Of a DNA stretch of 64,000 bases, positions 17,339 to 25,364 are shown in pieces. This stretch comes from Streptomyces cyaneochromogenes. Its GTDB lineage: Bacteria > Actinomycetota > Actinomycetes > Streptomycetales > Streptomycetaceae. The stretch covers positions 4,154,001 through 4,218,000 of the forward strand of contig NZ_CP034539.1 of the NCBI RefSeq assembly GCF_003963535.1, given 5' to 3'. Numbering within the stretch: the first letter of the stretch is position 1; the number at the start of each line of letters is the position of its first letter. Both the position numbers and the translations under genes were made by a program. Under the pieces are notes generated by a model, which was not told the DNA's origin, did not search any database, and saw nothing but the letters and a program-made list of their open reading frames with translations.

Positions 17339-17531
17339 GTGATCCAATCTCCCCCAGGATGTGACCTATCTCCCTCGACGGAGGGATTTACGCAGCTCAG
17401 AGCCGTTGCACCACTAAACCCCAGGCCCAAAGTCCTGTCCGTTTCGTGACGTTACGCACTGACAGCTGGATAGTCCGCCCTTCAAGCTGATGTAGGAAGT
17501 CGGGGGTCGACTTTGAACCGGGAGTACGTCA

Positions 17532-18332
17532 GTGAGCGCCATGCCGATCGCCTTGCTGCTCACCACGGCCGCCACCGGCGCCGTGGGCGTCGCCGTCCTG
17601 CGCACGCTCATGGTGCTGCGCCGGCAGGTCGCGGCCCTGCACACCGAGCTGGCACAGAGCAACCAGAACAACGCTGACCGGACCCGCGGTCTCGTCCCGC
17701 CGGCCCGCCTCTCCGCCGACGCCGATGAGATACGCGCCGCGGTGGCGGAGGCCCTGGCCGAGGAACGTGAGCGGGAGCTCGCCGAGGCGCGCGCCTTCTG
17801 GGCCGCCCAGGAGGCCCGTGACGCCTCGGACGCGCCCACACTGCTGGGCCTGTCCGACAGCGAGCTGCTCCTGCCCCGCCAGGCCGATTTCGCGGGCCTG
17901 GAGCACCTGGAGCCGGTGACCGAGCCGACCGCCGACGCCGACGAGTTCGCCGGGGACTCCCCCGAACTGGCCGCGGCCCGCCGCCGTCACCCCTCCCACC
18001 CGGACTTCGTCCCGGTCTCCTCACCGACCGTGAACGACCACGAGCGCACGGTGGCCACCCTTGAGGACCTGGCCGCCTCCGCCACCGAACTGACCGACGT
18101 CCGCCCCGGGCCGCTGGGCACCCTCGACGTCTACGTCTTCGCCGACGGCACCACCCTCTGCATGACCCCGGGCCACCGCGAGACGGCGGAGCGCCTGGCG
18201 ACAGCACTGCGGTCGGGCGAGACGCCGGTACTGCTGGGCGGCTCGGGAGTGTCGGGCGCGTACACCCTGACGTTCGGGTGCGGCGAGGAGAACGTCTACA
18301 TCCTGGCGGACAGGGTCATAGCGTCCCTCTAG
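17532..18332 (+). CDS. Hypothetical protein with N-terminal membrane segment
   Basis: 266 residues. GTG 17532 has GGGAG 8 nt upstream; an ATG at 17541 is the alternative. An N-terminal hydrophobic helix (PIALLLTTAATGAVGVAVL) is followed by a charged coiled-coil region (EIRAAVAEALAEERERELAEARAFW) and an acidic linker. A compact C-terminal domain (about 185-266; LGTLDVYVFADGTTLCMTPGHRETAERLATAL ... YTLTFGCGEENVYILADRVIASL) is probably folded. No family recognised. The stop codon starts a run of 13-bp repeats. The C-terminal domain resembles small Streptomyces unknowns; function not assigned. Confidence 0.7.
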   Translation: MSAMPIALLLTTAATGAVGVAVLRTLMVLRRQVAALHTELAQSNQNNADRTRGLVPPARLSADADEIRAAVAEALAEERERELAEARAFWAAQEARDASDAPTLLGLSDSELLLPRQADFAGLEHLEPVTEPTADADEFAGDSPELAAARRRHPSHPDFVPVSSPTVNDHERTVATLEDLAASATELTDVRPGPLGTLDVYVFADGTTLCMTPGHRETAERLATALRSGETPVLLGGSGVSGAYTLTFGCGEENVYILADRVIASL

Positions 18333-18382
18333 GGATCACGCCCAGGGATCACGCCCAAGGATCACACCCAGGGATCGATCCC
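18331..18382. repeat. 13-bp tandem repeat, four copies
   Basis: AGGGATCACGCCC twice, then AAGGATCACACCC and AGGGATCGATCCC, contiguous, beginning in the TAG stop of the upstream gene and ending 5 bp before the convergent gene's end. Confidence 0.8.
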
Positions 18383-18387
18383 GGCCC

Positions 18388-18699
18388 TCACACTCCCGCC
18401 CTCTTCTGCGCCTCCTCCACCAACCGAACAGCCTCAGCCACTTGGCCCTCGTCCACCAGCACGAGGGCCAAGTCATGTACGGCGACGGTGATTTGGTCGG
18501 CGGCAGCGAACATCCCGGCGTCCGGCATCTCCCGCGGCTCGACCCCGGGCGCCTCCAGAACCTGTGCCCGACGTGCCAACTCTCTGGCAAGCGCCAGCGC
18601 CTCCGCGGCCCCGTTTCTCTGCAACCGGCTCTGCGGCGCCGCCCTCAACCGGTCGGCGAAGTGATCAACGGCTCGGGTCAGACGCGTCGTATCAACCAC
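18388..18699 (-). CDS. Small hypothetical helical protein
   Basis: 103 residues from GTG 18699. The frame is open further upstream (to 19014), but that part reads antisense to the DUF4287 gene, and TACGCT lies 6 nt before the GTG, fitting a leaderless start. Sequence is all helical: TTRLTRAVDHFADRLRAAPQ, GAAEALALARELARRAQVLE, ADQITVAVHDLALVL, VAEAVRLVEEAQKR. No signal peptide. No domain recognised; it may be a helical-bundle adaptor. Convergent with the 17532 gene. Confidence 0.65.
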   Translation of the reverse strand: MVDTTRLTRAVDHFADRLRAAPQSRLQRNGAAEALALARELARRAQVLEAPGVEPREMPDAGMFAAADQITVAVHDLALVLVDEGQVAEAVRLVEEAQKRAGV

Positions 18700-18705
18700 G
18701 CCGTG

Positions 18706-18711
18706 AGCGTA
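18706..18711 (-). promoter_or_regulatory. -10 box TACGCT (minus strand), leaderless start
   Basis: Reads TACGCT on the minus strand, 6 nt before the GTG at 18699. Confidence 0.45.
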
Positions 18712-18793
18712 CGCGACTGTTGCCAACGGGCGAACGCTCAGGCACGGTGACCTGAAGGACCGGCTTACATCCCCTTTGCGTCCGGAGGCGCCG

Positions 18794-19024
18794 ATGTCCC
18801 ACGTCCTCTCCGAGGAGACCCACCGCAACATGCTCGCCCGCATCCCCCACTGCACCGGTCGTGAAGTCTCCGACTGGCTCCGCACCGTAGAAGAAGGCCC
18901 GGCCCTCGTCCGCTTCGAGGAGAAGGTCAGCTGGCTTCGGCACGAATACGACCTCGCGTACGGCCACGCGAAGGCGATCGTCCACGAGTACGACCTGAGG
19001 AGGGCGGCGCGCAAATTCCTCTAG
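18794..19024 (+). CDS. DUF4287-like small protein
   Basis: 76 residues; ATG with GGAGG 5 nt upstream. Sequence (EETHRNMLARIPHCTGREVSDWLRTVEEG, RFEEKVSWLRHEYDLAYGHAKAIVHEYDLRRAARKFL) matches the N-terminal part of DUF4287 proteins: a helical segment with the conserved H-x-Y/E-x-x-L-x-x-G-HAKAIVHE pattern. Some family members carry a DUF5655 domain, absent here. Cytosolic; role unknown. Divergent from the small helical gene at 18388-18699, followed by a bidirectional terminator. Confidence 0.8.
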   Translation: MSHVLSEETHRNMLARIPHCTGREVSDWLRTVEEGPALVRFEEKVSWLRHEYDLAYGHAKAIVHEYDLRRAARKFL

Positions 19025-19039
19025 GCGCGCACAGACGCG

Positions 19040-19076
19040 GAAGGGCCCCGGGACAGACGCCCGGGGCCCTTCTTTG
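19040..19076. terminator. Bidirectional terminator, DUF4287 / BI-1
   Basis: GAAGGGCCCCGGG and CCCGGGGCCCTTC, a 13-bp perfect stem with a 7-nt loop, followed by TTTG on the plus strand and lying between convergent genes. Confidence 0.85.
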
Positions 19077-19104
19077 TACGACCGCCATGTACGGCCGTCG
19101 CAGA

Positions 19105-20001
19105 TCAGTCGCTGCTGTTGAGGATCGAGATGAGCCTCAGGAACTCCATGTAGATCCACACCAGCGTCATCGTGAGACCGAAGGCCGCCAGCCAGGCCTC
19201 CTCCTTCGGCGCGCCGTAGGCGATGCCGTCCTCGACCTGCTTGAAGTCCAGGGCGAGGAAGCAGGCGCCGAGCAGGATGCCGACGATGCCGAAGACGATG
19301 CCGAGCGGGCCGCTGCGGAAGCCGAGGCCGTCACCGCCGCCGAAGACGGCGAACAGCAGGTTGACCGCCATCAGCAGGATGAAGCCGAGCGCGGCCGCCA
19401 TCACGAAGCCGACGAAGCGGCGGTTGACGCGGATCCAGCCGGCCTTGTACGCCACCAGCACGGAGGCGAAGACCGCCATCGTGCCGAGCACCGCCTGCAT
19501 GGCCGCACCGCTGGCGATGTGCTCGTCGACGACGCTGGAGACGACGCCGAGGAAGACACCCTCGAGCGCGGCGTAGGACAGGATCAGCGCGGGCGAGGCC
19601 TTGCGCTTGAAGGACTGCACGAGCGCCAGCACCATGCCGACCAGACCGGCACCGATGGCGATGCCGTACGACCGGTTGATGTTCGCGGCGTCGACCGGCA
19701 GCAGGAACCAGGCGAGCGCGGCCGTGACGATCAGTGTGCCGAGCGTCGTGCCGGTGCGCAGGATGACGTCGTCGATCGTCATCCGGCCGGTGGCGGCCGG
19801 GGCCTGCGGCGGCGCGCCGTGCTGGATGTCCTGCTGGGCGTAAGGGTTCTGCGCGTACGGGTTGCCGGCCTGCGGCTGGGCGTACGGGTTGCCCTGCGTG
19901 CCGACAGCGGCGCCCCCGGCCTGCGGCGCGGTGTTGAAGCCCGCGTAGCCGTTGTCGCGGCTGAACCCCCGTCGCGAGAAGACCGGGTTGCTGCTCCTCA
20001 T
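19105..20001 (-). CDS. Bax inhibitor-1/YccA family membrane protein
   Basis: 298 residues; ATG with GGAGGAG 6 nt upstream. The first 70 residues are a Gln-, Asn- and Pro-rich cytosolic tail with repeated GNPYAQ units. From about residue 75 come seven hydrophobic spans (TLIVTAALAWFLLP, GIAIGAGLVGMVLALV, LSYAALEGVFLGVVSS, AVLGTMAVFASVLVAY, FVGFVMAAALGFILLMAVNLLF, PLGIVFGIVGILLGACFLALDF, WLAAFGLTMTLVWIYMEFL), the BI-1 pattern including the late DFKQVEDGI motif. Homologues are pH-dependent Ca2+ leak channels or modulators of membrane proteases. It stands alone between terminators. Confidence 0.9.
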   Translation of the reverse strand: MRSSNPVFSRRGFSRDNGYAGFNTAPQAGGAAVGTQGNPYAQPQAGNPYAQNPYAQQDIQHGAPPQAPAATGRMTIDDVILRTGTTLGTLIVTAALAWFLLPVDAANINRSYGIAIGAGLVGMVLALVQSFKRKASPALILSYAALEGVFLGVVSSVVDEHIASGAAMQAVLGTMAVFASVLVAYKAGWIRVNRRFVGFVMAAALGFILLMAVNLLFAVFGGGDGLGFRSGPLGIVFGIVGILLGACFLALDFKQVEDGIAYGAPKEEAWLAAFGLTMTLVWIYMEFLRLISILNSSD

Positions 20002-20119
20002 TTCACTCCTCCATGGCCACCGTGCGCGGCCTTGGCCTCAAGAGTAATAGGTAGGCAAAGGATTGACCCTAGTGCTTGGGGAGGATCTTTCCCTCGTCGT
20101 GGTGCGCAACACGCTACGC

Positions 20120-20138
20120 GGCCGGGTGATTCCCGGCC
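20120..20138 (-). terminator. Stem-loop downstream of pobA
   Basis: GGCCGGG and CCCGGCC around a 5-nt loop, 77 bp beyond the pobA stop. The rest of the 213-bp gap holds the BI-1 upstream region; no clear promoter hexamers. Confidence 0.5.
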
Positions 20139-20214
20139 ACGGAGGGGCTCATTCATGACGAACCTGGTACGTGGCCGGAATCGATCGGAGATCACTCCCC
20201 TGGCCCGCGTCCGG

Positions 20215-21390
20215 TCACCCGAACGGGAACCCGGTGTAGCCCTCGGCGAGGTCGGTCTCCGCCGCCCTCGACCCCGCGATGCGCTCCAGCCGCGCCAGCT
20301 GGAGCCGGTCCTCGAAGGGCGTGGAGTCGGGGGCGCGGTGCAGCAGCGTCGTCATGTCGTACGAGAACCGCTCGGCCTGCCAGACCCGGCGCAGACAGGT
20401 CTCGGAGTAGGTGTCGAGCAGCTCCGCCGAACCGGTGTCCTTCTCGTGCGTCAGCGCCCGCGCGAAGGTGACGACGTCACCTACGGCCAGATTCAGTCCC
20501 TTCGCACCCGTCGGCGGCACGATGTGCGCCGCGTCGCCCGCCAGGAACAGGCGGCCGTAGCGCATGGGTTCGTGGACGTAGGACCGCATGGGCGTGACCG
20601 ACTTCTGGGTGATGGGGCCGCGCTCCAGCCGCCAGTCGTCGGCGGTCTCGAAGCGGCGCTCCAGCTCCGCCCAGATCTCGTCGTCGCCCCAGTCCTCGGC
20701 GTCCGTGCCCTCGGGCACCTGGAGGTAGAGGCGGGAGACGGACGGGGAGCGCATGGACAGGAGGGCGAAGCCGCGGTCGTGGCGGGCGTAGACCAGTTCG
20801 TCGTGGGAGGGGGCGACGTCGGCGAGGATGCCGAGCCAGCCGAAGGGGTACGTCCGCTCGAAGACCCGGGTCAGCTCCGCGGGGATCGCCTTGCGGGACA
20901 CGCCCCAGAAGCCGTCGCAGCCGACGACGTAGTCGCATTCGAGAACGTCCTCGTTGCCCTGGTACCGGAAGCGGACGCGCGGGCTGCCGGTGTCCGCGCC
21001 CTCGACCGCCAGGGCCTCCGCCTCGAACAGCAGCGGGCCGCCCTCCTTGAGCTGGAGGGCGATGAGGTCCTTGCAGACCTCGGTCTGGGCGTAGACCGTC
21101 ACCGACCGGCCGCCGGTGAGGGCGGGGAAGTCGACGCGGTGGCGTTTGCGGGCGTACCGCAGCTCTATGCCGTCGTGCCGCAGCCCCTCGCGGTCCATCC
21201 GCTCCCCGGCGCCGGCCGCGCGCAGCACGTCCACCGTGCCCTGCTCCAGGATTCCGGCGCGCTGGCGGTGCTCGACGTAGGCGCGGTCGCGGCTCTCCAG
21301 GACGACCGAGTCGATGCCGGCGTTGTGGAGCAGCCGGGCGAGGAGGAGGCCGGCGGGGCCCGCTCCGATGATGCCGACGGTGGTGCGCAT
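20215..21390 (-). CDS. pobA: 4-Hydroxybenzoate 3-monooxygenase
   Basis: 391 residues. FAD-dependent; hydroxylates 4-hydroxybenzoate to protocatechuate, which feeds the beta-ketoadipate pathway. ATG 21390 follows GAGAGG. The FAD fold starts at once (TTVGIIGAGPAGLLLARLLHNAGIDSVVLES). The DG motif is YVVGCDGFWGVSRKAI, and the FAD/ribityl GD motif is RLFLAGDAAHIVPPTGAKGLN, both diagnostic of group A hydroxylases. HRQRAGILEQGTVD and Tyr-rich PYxYGWLGI-like (TYPFGWLGI) segments match PobA specifically. Monocistronic; a perfect dyad in its leader is a likely regulator site. Confidence 0.93.
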   Translation of the reverse strand: MRTTVGIIGAGPAGLLLARLLHNAGIDSVVLESRDRAYVEHRQRAGILEQGTVDVLRAAGAGERMDREGLRHDGIELRYARKRHRVDFPALTGGRSVTVYAQTEVCKDLIALQLKEGGPLLFEAEALAVEGADTGSPRVRFRYQGNEDVLECDYVVGCDGFWGVSRKAIPAELTRVFERTYPFGWLGILADVAPSHDELVYARHDRGFALLSMRSPSVSRLYLQVPEGTDAEDWGDDEIWAELERRFETADDWRLERGPITQKSVTPMRSYVHEPMRYGRLFLAGDAAHIVPPTGAKGLNLAVGDVVTFARALTHEKDTGSAELLDTYSETCLRRVWQAERFSYDMTTLLHRAPDSTPFEDRLQLARLERIAGSRAAETDLAEGYTGFPFG

Positions 21391-21412
21391 CGCCGAACCT
21401 CTCTGTTCGCGT

Positions 21413-21430
21413 GGTGAAATTTCATTCACC
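21413..21430. promoter_or_regulatory. Dyad upstream of pobA (candidate operator)
   Basis: GGTGAA-ATTTCA-TTCACC, perfect 6-bp arms, 23 bp before the pobA ATG; a second imperfect pair (CGAAC...GTTCG) lies nearer the start. PobR/PcaR-type IclR or MarR regulators bind such sites; no regulator gene is adjacent. Confidence 0.45.
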
Positions 21431-21505
21431 AACTTCCGAACAGGAGTGTGCTCCCCTCGTCATGAGGTGTCAATGAATGCTGCAGTGATCGACGAACGTC
21501 GGAAG

Positions 21506-21589
21506 TGCCCAGAGCCGGACTTGAACCGGCACGCCCGCGAAGGGGCAGCGAGGTTTAAGCTCGCCGTGTCTGCATTCCACCATCTGGGC
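21506..21589 (-). tRNA. bldA: tRNA-Leu (anticodon UAA), bldA
   Basis: 84 nt, class II. On the minus strand the acceptor stem is GCCCAGA/TCTGGGC, the anticodon arm is GCGAG-CTTAAAC-CTCGC with anticodon TAA (bases 21557-21555), a long variable arm GCCC-CTTCGC-GGGC follows, and the T arm is GCCGG-TTCAAGT-CCGGC. The discriminator is A; CCA is not encoded. It reads the rare UUA codon. In Streptomyces this tRNA is the developmental regulator bldA, since UUA codons are confined mainly to morphogenesis and secondary-metabolism genes. It lies alone between pobA and the ABC cassette. Confidence 0.97.
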
Positions 21590-21617
21590 AGGCCATGGGC
21601 TCCGCATCGAGGTTCCG

Positions 21618-21623
21618 AGCCTA
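21618..21623 (-). promoter_or_regulatory. Candidate -10 of bldA
   Basis: Reads TAGGCT on the minus strand, about 28 nt before the tRNA 5' end, consistent with a short leader removed by RNase P. No strong -35. Confidence 0.35.
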
Positions 21624-21982
21624 TCGGGATACATCCCCCGAACAGCGGACGGGCGGACCGATGTTGTCTTATTTTATTGACGTCTGAGGGTGCATCAGCC
21701 CAAGGAACACGCCATCCGCACTTGCCAATAGCCTTACGTGCGGCGGTAGACGGCGCATACGGAATGACGGAATTTCACCGTCCAAACGAGGACGCTCCAC
21801 CTGTTCCCGACGCGAACACCCGTCAGGGTCCCTCGTCATCCTCAGGTATGACACAGCCGTGCCCGGTCCATCCGCAGTCTGCCTTCGGAACCGGAACAGC
21901 GACTGACTACACGGCGCTCCTCGGCCAGGACGATGGATGACGTCCATCGAACACACCGTCGTCCTTCAGGAGCGTTCCTCTC
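21624..21982. other. AT-rich gap between bldA and the ABC cassette
   Basis: About 360 bp, unusually AT-rich for this genome around 21661-21680 (GTTGTCTTATTTTATTGAC). It must hold the ABC cassette promoter; AGGAG at 21968-21972 precedes the GTG start. No hairpin, small gene or clear promoter pair is convincing. Confidence 0.4.
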
Positions 21983-22753
21983 GTGACCACCGCATCCATC
22001 GCCGGCCGGGCCACCGCCGTGGCCGCGCGTGCCACGGATCTGTCGAAGATCTACGGACAGGGCGAGACCCAGGTGGTCGCCCTCGACCGGGTCTCCGTCG
22101 ACTTCCGGCAGGCCGAGTTCACCGCGATCATGGGCCCCTCCGGCTCCGGCAAGTCCACGCTGATGCACTGCGTCGCCGGTCTGGACACCTTCTCCTCCGG
22201 CTCGGTGCGCATCGGCGACACCGAGCTCGGCTCCCTCAAGGACAAGCAGCTGACCAAGCTGCGCCGGGACAAGATCGGCTTCATCTTCCAGGCGTTCAAT
22301 CTGCTGCCGACGCTGACCGCGCTGGAGAACATCACCCTTCCGATGGACATCGCGGGCCGCAAGGCCGACAAGCAGTGGGTGGATTCGGTCATCCGCATGG
22401 TCGGCCTCGCCGACCGGCTGAGCCACCGCCCCACCCAGCTCTCCGGTGGCCAGCAGCAGCGCGTCGCCGTCGCCCGCGCGCTCGCCTCCAAGCCCGAGAT
22501 CATCTTCGGTGACGAGCCGACCGGAAACCTCGACTCGCGCTCGGGCGCCGAGGTGCTCGGCTTTCTTCGCAACTCTGTACGGGAGTTGGGTCAGACGGTC
22601 GTGATGGTGACCCACGACCCGGTGGCCGCGGCGTACGCGGACCGCGTGGTGTTCCTCGCCGACGGTCGGATCGTCGACGAGATGTACCGGCCGACGGCCG
22701 AGACGGTCCTCGACTTCATGAAGCAGTTCGACGCGAAGGGCCGCACCAGCTGA
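21983..22753 (+). CDS. MacB/LolD-type ABC transporter ATP-binding protein (cassette A)
   Basis: 256 residues; GTG with AGGAG 10 nt upstream. Walker A GPSGSGKSTLMH (about 54-65), Q-loop FIFQAFNLLPTL, signature LSGGQQQRVAVARAL, Walker B IIFGDEPTGNLDSRSG and VTHDPVAA. This is the mechanotransmission class that works with FtsX/MacB-type permeases, extracting rather than pumping through a pore. The next gene encodes the permease (1-nt overlap). It is very similar residue by residue to the ATPase at 57753-58541. Confidence 0.94.
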   Translation: MTTASIAGRATAVAARATDLSKIYGQGETQVVALDRVSVDFRQAEFTAIMGPSGSGKSTLMHCVAGLDTFSSGSVRIGDTELGSLKDKQLTKLRRDKIGFIFQAFNLLPTLTALENITLPMDIAGRKADKQWVDSVIRMVGLADRLSHRPTQLSGGQQQRVAVARALASKPEIIFGDEPTGNLDSRSGAEVLGFLRNSVRELGQTVVMVTHDPVAAAYADRVVFLADGRIVDEMYRPTAETVLDFMKQFDAKGRTS

Positions 22754-25284
22754 TGTTCCGCACCGCCCTGCGCAACGTACTCGCGCACAAGGCCCGGCTG
22801 CTGATGACCGTGCTCGCCGTGATGCTCGGCGTCGCGTTCGTCTCCGGCACCCTGGTCTTCGCCGACACCCTCTCCAACGCCTTCCGCAACCAGTCGGCGA
22901 AGAGCTACGACGACGTGGCCGTCGCCGTCACCTCGCACGCCAACCCGGACGACCCCGAGGTGGAGCCCGGCCTCTCGGAGAAGACCCTCGACAAGATCAC
23001 CGCCGTGGAAGGCGTCGACGCCGCGTACGGCCGCGTCGACGGCTTCGCCGGGGTCGCCGACCCCGACGGCAAGCTCATCGGCGTCGGCTGGTCCAACAAG
23101 GGCTCCAACTTCGCCCCCGGCAAGGACGGCAAGGACTCCGCCTACACGTTCACCGACGGCTCGGGCCCGGTGAAGGACGATCAGATCGCCCTGGACAAGG
23201 ACTCCGCGGCCAAGGGCGAGTACCAGGTCGGCGACCGGGTCCGCGTCGCCACCAACGGCCCGGTGAAGGAGTACACCCTCAGCGGTGTGTTCACCACCGA
23301 GGACGGCGCCGTGAACGCCGGCGGCAGCCTCGTCCTCTTCGACACCGCGGTCGCCCAGAAGCAGTACCTCAAGCCGGGCTACTTCGAGAGCGTCACCGTC
23401 ACCGCCGCCCCCGGCGCGGACGACGCGAAGATCCTGGACGCGGTCAAGCCGCTGCTGCCGGACACCGCCGAGGCGCAGACCGGCAAGGCGCTCGCGGACG
23501 AGCAGGCCGAGCAGATCGAGCAGGGCATGGGCAACCTCAAGCAGGTCCTGCTCGGGTTCGCCGGCATCGCGCTGTTCGTCGGGGTCTTCCTGATCTCCAA
23601 CACCTTCACGATGCTGGTCGCCCAGCGCACCAAGGAGATCGCGCTGATGCGGGCGGTCGGTGCCTCGCGCAAGCAGATCACCCGCTCGGTGCTCGCCGAG
23701 GCCGCGGTGGTCGGCCTGGTCGCCTCGGTGATCGGCTTCGTCCTCGGCATCGGGCTGGCCGTCGGTCTGCGGTCCGGGATGGCCGCGTTCGAGATGAAGA
23801 TCCCGGACGGCCCGCTGGTCCTGTCCGCCACGCCGGTGATCGCCGCGATCGGCGTCGGTGTGCTGATCACGATGTTCGCCGCCTGGCTGCCCGGCCGCCG
23901 GGCCGCGAAGATCCCGCCGGTGGCCGCCATGAACAGCGTCCACGCGGTGGCCACCACCAAGTCGCTGGTGGTGCGCAACACCATCGGCGCGATCATCACC
24001 GCCCTCGGCGCGGCCGGGATCGTGCTGGGCGCCTCGACCGGCGGCGACGACGGCCGGATGTACATCGGGGCGGGCGCGTTCCTCGCGCTGATCGGCGTGA
24101 TCATCCTGATCCCGCTGCTGTCCCGGCCCGTGATCGCGCTCGTCCGTCCGCTGCTCGTCGGCCCCTTCGGCGTGGCCGGCAAGCTGGCCGGCCAGAACGC
24201 GGTCCGCAACCCGCGCCGTACCGGCGCCACCGCCTCGGCGCTGGCGATCGGGCTGACGCTGGTGACCGGCCTGTCGGTGCTCGGTGTCACGGTCGGCAAG
24301 GCCATCGACAAGATGACCACGGACAACATCAAGGCCGACTACATGGTCTCGATGGCCAACGGCGGGGACCTCGACCAGTCCGCGCTGAGGGCGCTGGAGA
24401 AGGCCAAGGGCGTCTCCGCGGTCTCGCCGCAGCAGGACGCCTACCTCCAGGCCGGCGACGACTACGTCTCCGCCTCCGCGGTCACCCCGGGCGACATCCA
24501 GCGGGTCCTGACCGTCGACGTCGTCAGCGGCAACGTCGACTCGCTCGCCAAGGGGCAGATCGCGGTCGCCGAGAAGACGGCCAAGAGCAAGGGCTGGAAG
24601 CCCGGCGACAGCATCCCCTTCACCTTCGCCGACGAGAAGAAGGCCACGCTGACCGTCGGCGCCGTCTACAAGGACAGCGAGTTCCTCTCCCCCGTCCTCC
24701 TCGACGCGAAGATCGTGAACCAGCACGAGGCGAAGCCGTACATCCGGCAGATCTTCGTGAAGACGGACGGCGGCCAGACCGCGTCGAACGAGAAGGTCCT
24801 CATCGACGCGCTGGGCGACAACCCCGCGATCACGGTCATGGACCGGCAGGACATCCGCAACGAGTTCGGCGGCGCCATCAACACCCTGCTGAACATCATG
24901 TACGGCCTGCTGGCGATGGCCCTGATCATCGCGGTGCTGGGTGTCGTCAACACCCTCGCGATGTCGGTGTTCGAGCGGCAGCAGGAGATCGGCATGCTGC
25001 GGGCGATCGGTCTCGACCGGCGCCGGGTGAAGCGGATGGTCCGGCTGGAGGCCGTGGTCATCTCGGTGTTCGGCGCGGTGGTCGGCATCGGTCTCGGCTC
25101 GTTCCTCGGCTGGGCGATCGGCGAGACCTTCGCGGACCAGATCCCGGGCTACGCGCTGGTCCTGCCCTGGGACCGGATCGGGATCTTCCTGGTGCTGGCC
25201 GGCCTGGTGGGCGTCCTGGCCGCGCTGTGGCCGGCCCGCAACGCCGCGCGGCTGAACATGCTGAACGCGATCAAGGCCGAGTGA
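22753..25284 (+). CDS. FtsX/MacB-type ABC transporter permease (cassette A)
   Basis: 843 residues; ATG overlaps the ATPase stop (TGATG). Architecture: N-terminal membrane helix (ARLLMTVLAVMLGVAFVSGTLVF), large extracellular MacB-like domain (about 40-255), first FtsX block of four helices (about 265-480, with LVAQRTKEIALMRAVGASRKQI), second extracellular domain, then a second FtsX block (about 715-843, with SVFERQQEIGMLRAIGLDRRRVK). The duplicated arrangement is the LolC/E-like or DevC-like single-chain form. Substrate unknown (lipoprotein, lipid or antibiotic). A hairpin terminator follows. Confidence 0.92.
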   Translation: MFRTALRNVLAHKARLLMTVLAVMLGVAFVSGTLVFADTLSNAFRNQSAKSYDDVAVAVTSHANPDDPEVEPGLSEKTLDKITAVEGVDAAYGRVDGFAGVADPDGKLIGVGWSNKGSNFAPGKDGKDSAYTFTDGSGPVKDDQIALDKDSAAKGEYQVGDRVRVATNGPVKEYTLSGVFTTEDGAVNAGGSLVLFDTAVAQKQYLKPGYFESVTVTAAPGADDAKILDAVKPLLPDTAEAQTGKALADEQAEQIEQGMGNLKQVLLGFAGIALFVGVFLISNTFTMLVAQRTKEIALMRAVGASRKQITRSVLAEAAVVGLVASVIGFVLGIGLAVGLRSGMAAFEMKIPDGPLVLSATPVIAAIGVGVLITMFAAWLPGRRAAKIPPVAAMNSVHAVATTKSLVVRNTIGAIITALGAAGIVLGASTGGDDGRMYIGAGAFLALIGVIILIPLLSRPVIALVRPLLVGPFGVAGKLAGQNAVRNPRRTGATASALAIGLTLVTGLSVLGVTVGKAIDKMTTDNIKADYMVSMANGGDLDQSALRALEKAKGVSAVSPQQDAYLQAGDDYVSASAVTPGDIQRVLTVDVVSGNVDSLAKGQIAVAEKTAKSKGWKPGDSIPFTFADEKKATLTVGAVYKDSEFLSPVLLDAKIVNQHEAKPYIRQIFVKTDGGQTASNEKVLIDALGDNPAITVMDRQDIRNEFGGAINTLLNIMYGLLAMALIIAVLGVVNTLAMSVFERQQEIGMLRAIGLDRRRVKRMVRLEAVVISVFGAVVGIGLGSFLGWAIGETFADQIPGYALVLPWDRIGIFLVLAGLVGVLAALWPARNAARLNMLNAIKAE

Positions 25285-25302
25285 CCGCACCCTGACACAC
25301 GA

Positions 25303-25342
25303 AAGGGCCGGGCTTCCCCAGAACTGGGGAAGCCCGGCCCTT
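25303..25342. terminator. Bidirectional terminator, ABC cassette A / cfa
   Basis: AAGGGCCGGGCTTCCCCAG and its exact complement, a 19-bp stem with AA between the arms, sited between convergent stops. Confidence 0.9.
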
Positions 25343-25364
25343 CGCTCGTGCCCGTATCAACGGC

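Noticed and set aside
18700..19014. N-terminal extension of the small gene at 18388
   Set aside because: The upstream part is antisense to the DUF4287 gene, and TACGCT sits 6 nt before GTG 18699.
19087..21417. Plus-strand open frame spanning BI-1 and pobA
   Set aside because: Antisense to two well-supported genes, no ribosome site, low-complexity composition.
22591..25290. Long minus-strand open frame opposite the cassette A permease
   Set aside because: Composition is Asp/Gly/Arg-rich shadow sequence; the plus strand encodes the FtsX permease with clear motifs.
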